Positions 12,476-16,700 of a stretch of 16,700 nucleotides of DNA are shown piece by piece. Made by a program: the position numbers and the translations under genes. A model generated the notes under the pieces. That model worked only from the letters and a program-made list of their open reading frames with translations, searched no databases and had not been told where the DNA came from. The stretch's first letter is position 1. Each line of letters opens with the position of its first letter. Source of the DNA: Pseudomonadota bacterium (GTDB lineage: Bacteria > Pseudomonadota > Gammaproteobacteria > Xanthomonadales > Xanthomonadaceae); the NCBI GenBank assembly GCA_023399815.1, contig JAEWOJ010000197.1, positions 1-16,700 on the forward strand, read 5' to 3'.

Positions 12476-13651
12476 TCAACGACGGGTGAGGCCGGTCAGG
12501 CCGGTGACACTGGCGAAGGTCTGGCCAAGGCGGGTGCCGGCCTGGCCGATGGCGGCCACGGCGCGGTCGATGGTCGGACCGGCGGCGATGGCGGCGATCT
12601 TGGCGGCGTAGCCCGGATCGGTGGCGTAGCCGGCACGTTGCAAGCCCTGTGCAAAACCGCGCACGTCGCTGCCGGCCTTGAGCGCGGCCTGGTAGCGCGG
12701 GCTGTTCTTGAGCATGCGCACGTAGTCGCCGAAGCTCTCGGCCGCCGAGCCGTAGGCGCGGAAGCGCGCCGTCTGGTTCTGGCGTTGACCGTCGACGTAT
12801 TCGTGGGTCGCGGCGGTGGCGCTTTCGCCCTTCCAGCCGCTGGCCTTGATGCCGAACAGGTTGTGGCTGCTGGCGCCGTTGTCGCGCTTGATGTGGCGGC
12901 GGCCCCAGCCGGTCTCCAGCGCGGCCTGCGCGACCAGCGCCCGCGGGTTGACGCCCAGCTCGCGCGCGGCCTTCTCGGCGTGCGGCCAGATGCTGGCGAC
13001 GAAGCCTTCCGGCGTGTGCTTGCCGAGCTGGTCGGCGGCGGCATCGGCCGTGGCCACGTCCGCGGCGTTGTTGTTCGTGGCCGGGCCGACGCCGCTCCAG
13101 CGGTCGTTGCTCGCGGCCCAGTCGGCGCCGGCGTCGATGGCCGGGGCGACCTGCGCGTCGCGGCCGCCGAGGGCGGCATGCAGGCTGCCGGTATCGCGGC
13201 CGGCGATCAGGTCCAGCATCTGTTCCTCGGGCATGGCCGGGCGACCGCTGGTCATCGCCTCCAGCGGATCGGCCTGCATCGGCAGGGCGGCCGGAGCCGG
13301 GGCGGGGGTCATCAGCCGGTAGGCCTGGGCCGCCTTCGCCGCCGGCACCAGCGTGGTATCCAGCGGCGGTTGCTGGGATGCCTTCTCGCCACCGCCCAGC
13401 TGGCGGGCGATCATCGACGACAGGCCCAGCCCGCGCCCCTTGGTCATCGCCTCGGCGATGCGCTGGTCGTACATCTCGCGGAACATCTGGTTCTCGCCGG
13501 GGAACAGCGAGTCGCCGAAGCTGGCCTCGCGCATGCTCTTGATCAGCATCTGCGCGAACTGGCCTTCGAGCTGGCGCGAGACCTTGTCGATCTTCGCCGG
13601 GTCGTTGGCGACGGCCGGGTTCAGTTCCAGCGGGGAGGCGGAGATGCGCAT
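12476..13651 (-). CDS. flgJ: Peptidoglycan hydrolase / rod-capping protein FlgJ
   Basis: A 391-residue bifunctional FlgJ. The N-terminal part, about 20-85 (KVSRQLEGQFAQMLIKSMREAS, GENQMFREMYDQRIAEAM), is the rod-cap domain. The C-terminal part, about 213-355, is a GH73-type glucosaminidase: ALVAQAALETGWGRRHI contains the catalytic Glu246, followed by HNLFGIKASGWKG and the FRAYGSAAESFGDY block. It cuts peptidoglycan so that the rod can cross the periplasm. The Ala/Pro-rich linker of about 120 residues between the domains makes it longer than the 316-residue Salmonella protein. One base separates its ATG from the flgI stop. Confidence 0.96.
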   Translation of the reverse strand: MRISASPLELNPAVANDPAKIDKVSRQLEGQFAQMLIKSMREASFGDSLFPGENQMFREMYDQRIAEAMTKGRGLGLSSMIARQLGGGEKASQQPPLDTTLVPAAKAAQAYRLMTPAPAPAALPMQADPLEAMTSGRPAMPEEQMLDLIAGRDTGSLHAALGGRDAQVAPAIDAGADWAASNDRWSGVGPATNNNAADVATADAAADQLGKHTPEGFVASIWPHAEKAARELGVNPRALVAQAALETGWGRRHIKRDNGASSHNLFGIKASGWKGESATAATHEYVDGQRQNQTARFRAYGSAAESFGDYVRMLKNSPRYQAALKAGSDVRGFAQGLQRAGYATDPGYAAKIAAIAAGPTIDRAVAAIGQAGTRLGQTFASVTGLTGLTRR

Positions 13652-13652
13652 G

Positions 13653-14774
13653 TCAGATCACCTCCAGCTCGGCGCTCAGCGCGCCGGCCTGCTTGAGCGC
13701 TTCCAGGATCGCGATCAGGTCGCCGGGAGCGGCGCCGACCTCGTTCACCGCGCGCACGATCTCGTCCAGCGTGGTGCCGCCGTCGAAGCGGAACATGCGG
13801 CTGCCTTCGTTGGTCGCGGTGATCGTCGACTGCGGCACGGCCGCGGTCTGGCCGCCGCCGAAGGCATTGGGCTGGCTGACCTGGGTCGCTTCGCTGACGG
13901 TCACCGTCAGGGAACCGTGCGCGATCGCCGCCGGGCTGACCCGCACCTGCGCGCCGATCACCACCGTGCCGGTACGCGAATTGACCACCACGCGCGCCGG
14001 CGCGGTGCCGGGCGACAGCTCGATGTTCTCGATGCGCGCCAGCAGGCCGATGCGCGCGCCCTGGTCGGTCGGCGCCTGCACCGCCACGGTGACGCCGTCG
14101 ACCGCGCGCGCGGCGCCTTCGCCGAAGGCGTTGTTCAGCGCCGCGACCATGCGCGCGACGGTGGTGAAGTCGTTCTGGTGCAGGTTCAGGGTGATCTCGC
14201 CGCTGCCGCCGAACACGTCGGGCAGGGCGCGCTCGACCGTGGCGCCGCCGGGAATGCGGCCCACGCTGGGTACGTTCACCGACACCCGCGAACCATCCTT
14301 GCCCTGCGCGCCGAAGCCGCCGACCACCAGGTTGCCCTGGGCGAGGGCGTAGACCTGCCCGTCGGCGCCCTTGAGCGGCGCCATCAGCAGCGAACCGCCA
14401 CGCAGCGACACCGCGTTGCCGATCGAGGACACGGTGATGTCGATGGTCTGGCCGGGCTTGGCGAACGGCGGCAGCTCGGCGTGGATCGCCACCGCGGCCA
14501 CGTTCTTCAGCTGCGGATTGACGTTCGGCGGGACATTGACGCCCAGCTCGCCGAGCATGTTCTTCAGGCTCTGCACGGTGAAGGGCGCCTGGCTGGTGCG
14601 GTCGCCGCTGCCGTCCAGGCCCACCACCAGGCCGTAGCCGACCAGCGCGTTGCCGCGCACGCCACCGACCTGGGCCAGGTCCTTGATGCGCTCGGCGTGG
14701 GCGGGCAGGGCGCAGGCGGCCACCAGCAGCAGGGCGACGGCGCGGCGGAAGCAGGAGGAAATCTTCATGGCCAT
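13653..14774 (-). CDS. flgI: Flagellar P-ring protein FlgI
   Basis: A 373-residue P-ring subunit that forms the rod bushing in the peptidoglycan layer. It has a Sec signal peptide: positive MKISSCFRR, hydrophobic AVALLLVAACAL, and likely cleavage after AHA at residue 27. The mature start ERIKDLAQVGGVRGNALVGYGLVVGL is strongly conserved, as is the end APGDLIAILEALKQAGAL. The start may be either of two close ATG codons (14772-14774 or 14766-14768); the second gives MKISS and is equally plausible. It lies 2 bp after the flgH stop. Confidence 0.97.
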   Translation of the reverse strand: MAMKISSCFRRAVALLLVAACALPAHAERIKDLAQVGGVRGNALVGYGLVVGLDGSGDRTSQAPFTVQSLKNMLGELGVNVPPNVNPQLKNVAAVAIHAELPPFAKPGQTIDITVSSIGNAVSLRGGSLLMAPLKGADGQVYALAQGNLVVGGFGAQGKDGSRVSVNVPSVGRIPGGATVERALPDVFGGSGEITLNLHQNDFTTVARMVAALNNAFGEGAARAVDGVTVAVQAPTDQGARIGLLARIENIELSPGTAPARVVVNSRTGTVVIGAQVRVSPAAIAHGSLTVTVSEATQVSQPNAFGGGQTAAVPQSTITATNEGSRMFRFDGGTTLDEIVRAVNEVGAAPGDLIAILEALKQAGALSAELEVI

Positions 14775-14776
14775 GC

Positions 14777-15469
14777 TCAGAACGGCGCCAGCGCCGAATT
14801 GAAGAAGCGTCCCAGCCAGCCCATCGCGTTGGACTGCGCCACCGCGCCGCGGCCGCCATAGGCGATGCGCGCGTCGGCGACCTTGCTGGAGGGAATGGTG
14901 TTGTCGGTGGCGATGTCGGCCGCGCGCACGATGCCCTGGATCTGCACCAGCTCGTCGCCCTGGTTCAGGCGCAGGTTCTTCTGACCCTGCACGACCAGGT
15001 TGCCGTTGGGCAGGCGCTGGATCACGGTGACGGTCACGCTGCCCTGCAGGCGATTGCTCTGCGCGCTGCTGCCCTTGCCGGTGAAGTCGCGCTCGCCGCT
15101 GACGCTGGCGGCCAGCACGTCCTTGCCGCCCAGCGTCACCGGCGCGCCGAACAGGCTCGGCGAGCCGATGTCGACGCTGGATTTCTTGCCGATGGCGGTA
15201 TTGGCGTTGGTGGTGGCCGAGGTGCTTTCCACCAGGGTGATGGTCAGCAGGTCGCCGACGTCGCGGGCGCGGCGGTCGCCGTAGAGGTTCAGCCCCGGGC
15301 CGGCGGCGTAGATCGCGCCGGCGGTGGGATCGGCCGCCGGCGCGGCCACCGGCACCACCGGCGCCATGGCCGGGTAGGGGCGTATGTCGCCGGCGACCAC
15401 GCAGCCTCCCAGCAGCAACAGGCTGCCGGCGGCGCAGGAAAGACGGAGGACGTTGGACAGGCGGGCCAT
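14777..15469 (-). CDS. flgH: Flagellar L-ring lipoprotein FlgH
   Basis: A 230-residue outer-membrane lipoprotein that forms the L ring. The signal peptide ends in the lipobox LGGC with Cys23 as the lipidated residue. The core has GLNLYGDRRARDVGDLLTITLVES (60-82) and the terminal half shows VTVTVIQRLPNGNLVVQGQKNLRLNQGDE and VADARIAYGGRGAV, the usual FlgH signatures. I chose the ATG at 15467-15469, because the same frame stays open far upstream but that part does not resemble FlgH and overlaps flgG. It lies 23 bp after the flgG stop with only a weak ribosome site. Confidence 0.97.
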   Translation of the reverse strand: MARLSNVLRLSCAAGSLLLLGGCVVAGDIRPYPAMAPVVPVAAPAADPTAGAIYAAGPGLNLYGDRRARDVGDLLTITLVESTSATTNANTAIGKKSSVDIGSPSLFGAPVTLGGKDVLAASVSGERDFTGKGSSAQSNRLQGSVTVTVIQRLPNGNLVVQGQKNLRLNQGDELVQIQGIVRAADIATDNTIPSSKVADARIAYGGRGAVAQSNAMGWLGRFFNSALAPF

Positions 15470-15492
15470 GGCGGATTCCGGAAGCGGCGCGA

Positions 15493-16278
15493 TCAGACGT
15501 TGTTGTTGAGGTAGCCGAGCATCGAGTCGGTGGTGGAGATGGCCTTGGCGTTCATCTCGTAGGCGCGCTGGGTCTCGATCATCGACACCAGCTCTTCCAC
15601 CACGTTGACGTTGCTGCCTTCCAGCGCGCCCTGCACGATGCCGCCCAGGCCGTTGAGGCCGGGCGTGCCGTTCTGCGCGGGGCCGGAGGCGGTGGTCTCC
15701 AGGTACAGGTTCTCGCCCTTGGCCTGCAGGCCGGCGGGATTGATGAAGTCGGTCAGGGTCAGCGAACCGATCTCGACCGAGGCCGCGTCGCCGGCCATCT
15801 GCACGCTGACCGTGCCGTCGCTGCCGATGGTCAGCGACTGCGCGCCTTCCGGGACCTGGATGCCCGGCTGCACCGGGTAGCCGCTGTTGGTGACCAGCTC
15901 GCCCTGGGCGTTGATCTGGAAGCTGCCGTCGCGGGTATAGGCCGAGGTGCCGTCGGGCATCATCACCTCGAAGAAGCCGCGGCCGTTGACCATCACGTCC
16001 AGGGCGCGGCCGGTTTGCTGCTGGCTGCCCTGCTGGAAGTTCTTGGAGGTGGCCACCACGCGCACGCCGGTGCCCAGCTGCAGGCCGGTCGGCAGCTGCG
16101 TCTGCGCCGAGGAGGAACCGCCGGGCTGGCGCACCTGTTGGTACAGCAGGTCCTCGAAACTGGCGCGGTCCTGCTTGAAGCCGGTGGTGTTGGTGTTGGC
16201 CAGGTTGTTGGAGACGACGGACATGCGCATCTGCTGCGCATCCAGGCCGGTCTTGGCGACCCACAATGCCTGATTCAT
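15493..16278 (-). CDS. flgG: Flagellar distal rod protein FlgG
   Basis: A 261-residue distal rod protein, the typical length for FlgG. The N-terminus contains the axial-protein motif MRMSVVSNNLANTNTTGFKQDRASFEDLLYQ, and the C-terminus LEGSNVNVVEELVSMIETQRAYEMNAKAISTTDSML is the partner helix. The internal block VNGRGFFEVMMPDGTSAYTRDGSF is characteristic. The ATG at 16276-16278 has AGGAA upstream. A 247-bp gap with two sigma-54-type elements separates it from flgF, so flgG probably begins a transcription unit running through flgL. Confidence 0.98.
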   Translation of the reverse strand: MNQALWVAKTGLDAQQMRMSVVSNNLANTNTTGFKQDRASFEDLLYQQVRQPGGSSSAQTQLPTGLQLGTGVRVVATSKNFQQGSQQQTGRALDVMVNGRGFFEVMMPDGTSAYTRDGSFQINAQGELVTNSGYPVQPGIQVPEGAQSLTIGSDGTVSVQMAGDAASVEIGSLTLTDFINPAGLQAKGENLYLETTASGPAQNGTPGLNGLGGIVQGALEGSNVNVVEELVSMIETQRAYEMNAKAISTTDSMLGYLNNNV

Positions 16279-16330
16279 GACGGATTCCTCTGCTGCTGGT
16301 GCCGGCCCTCAGGGCCTTTGCAGGATGTAA

Positions 16331-16346
16331 TGCATGGCGCGTGCCA
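16331..16346 (-). promoter_or_regulatory. Candidate sigma-54 promoter 1 (proximal) of flgG
   Basis: The minus strand reads TGGCAC-N5-ATGCA, with GG and GC exactly 10 bp apart; only the first T of the -12 element is changed. Bases CTGGCACG at -24 match the consensus. The start site would fall near 16320, leaving a leader of about 42 nt before flgG. Confidence 0.6.
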
Positions 16347-16479
16347 GAACGCCGTGTCGAATTTCCGGCGCAAGGCGTCAACCAATTCCTGTCGGAACAC
16401 CTGTCGCGGAAACGGCAGGAGCGACCCAAATCGCGCCCCGGGCAGGCGGGCCGCGCGGTGCGGCCGTTGGTGAAGGCTG

Positions 16480-16495
16480 TGCAAGCGGTGTGCCA
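16480..16495 (-). promoter_or_regulatory. Candidate sigma-54 promoter 2 (distal) of flgG
   Basis: The minus strand reads TGGCAC-N5-TTGCA with a preceding T, a full match to the core sigma-54 consensus, and GG-N10-GC spacing. It lies 31 bp beyond the flgF stop and 149 bp upstream of the proximal candidate. The leader to flgG would be about 190 nt. FlgG through FlgL would then depend on RpoN, encoded in this same window. Confidence 0.7.
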
Positions 16496-16525
16496 ACGCC
16501 GGCCCGTGCCCGCGCCGGAATTCCG

Positions 16526-16700
16526 TCAGCCGCCCAGGCGCAGCAGGCTGTTGGCGCTGCGCGCGTTCTCGTCGCCGTGCTTGATTACCTGCACCTGCAT
16601 TTCGTACTGCCGCTGCAGCTGGATCATCTGCACCAGCGCGCCGGCGGCGTCCACGTTGCTGCCTTCCAGCTGGCCGCTGTGCACGGTGGCACCCTGCGCC
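16526..16700 (-). CDS. flgF: Flagellar basal-body rod protein FlgF, C-terminal 57 residues (cut by window edge)
   Basis: The minus strand from the window edge encodes QGATVHSGQLEGSNVDAAGA, then LVQMIQLQRQYEMQVQVIK, and ends at a TGA at 16526-16528. The LEGSNV...MIxxQRxYE pattern is the C-terminal axial helix shared by rod and hook proteins. The position before flgG and a sequence distinct from FlgG identify it as FlgF, a proximal rod protein. Only the 3' end is present. Confidence 0.92.
   Translation of the reverse strand, partial: AQGATVHSGQLEGSNVDAAGALVQMIQLQRQYEMQVQVIKHGDENARSANSLLRLGG

Noticed and set aside
16303..16316. GGCCC-TCA-GGGCC stem just upstream of flgG as a terminator
   Set aside because: Only 5 bp, with the T-run on the wrong strand for the flagellar transcripts; at most a leader hairpin near the ribosome site.
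15470..16429. Upstream extension of the flgH frame
   Set aside because: The extra sequence is Arg/Pro/Gly-rich, overlaps flgG and lacks FlgH features; the lipoprotein signal marks the ATG at 15469 as the start.

Overview
The window is the distal half of a polar-type flagellar gene cluster, with every coding gene on the minus strand. High GC, the gene order (flgF-G-H-I-J-K-L, fliC, fliD, fliS, fliT-like, PilZ-like, response regulator, rpoN, response regulator) and GTAG-headed REP repeats point to a gammaproteobacterium of the Xanthomonadaceae/Lysobacteraceae. The genus cannot be fixed from the sequence alone.

Transcription runs from high to low coordinates. Rod, ring and hook-junction genes come first: the 3' end of flgF (16526-16700), a 247-bp gap with two sigma-54-type promoter matches, then flgG, flgH, flgI, flgJ, flgK and flgL packed with gaps of 23 bp or less. 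Two flagellin paralogues follow. The upstream copy (8069-9307) sits 71 bp behind flgL, has no promoter I can see and ends in a strong hairpin. The downstream copy (5762-6994) has its own FliA (sigma-28) promoter and terminator. Between them lies a REP-associated tyrosine transposase (RAYT) gene flanked by two 75-bp REP pairs in the same orientation, i.e. a REPtron-like unit; one pair is translated as the protein's C-terminus.

Next is a 431-bp gap (5331-5761) holding the flagellin terminator, a 70-bp REP stem-loop, a smaller REP, a sigma-54-type promoter and a perfect sigma-28 promoter. fliD (cap), fliS (flagellin chaperone), a FliT-like small protein and a PilZ-like protein follow; the last two overlap as ATGA. 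A LuxR/NarL-type response regulator with a GTG start, sigma-54 factor rpoN, and the start of a second response regulator (cut by the window edge) complete the window.

Together the genes build the distal rod, P and L rings, hook-filament junction, filament and cap, and supply chaperones and regulators (RpoN, two response regulators, a PilZ-like protein). RpoN and the sigma-54 elements suggest a feed-forward layout, with sigma-28 elements serving the late genes fliC1, fliD and possibly fliS. The points most worth a second look are the RAYT/REP unit between the two flagellins, the different promoter context of the flagellins, and the stacked sigma-54/sigma-28 elements before fliD. I saw no rRNA, tRNA or CRISPR array.
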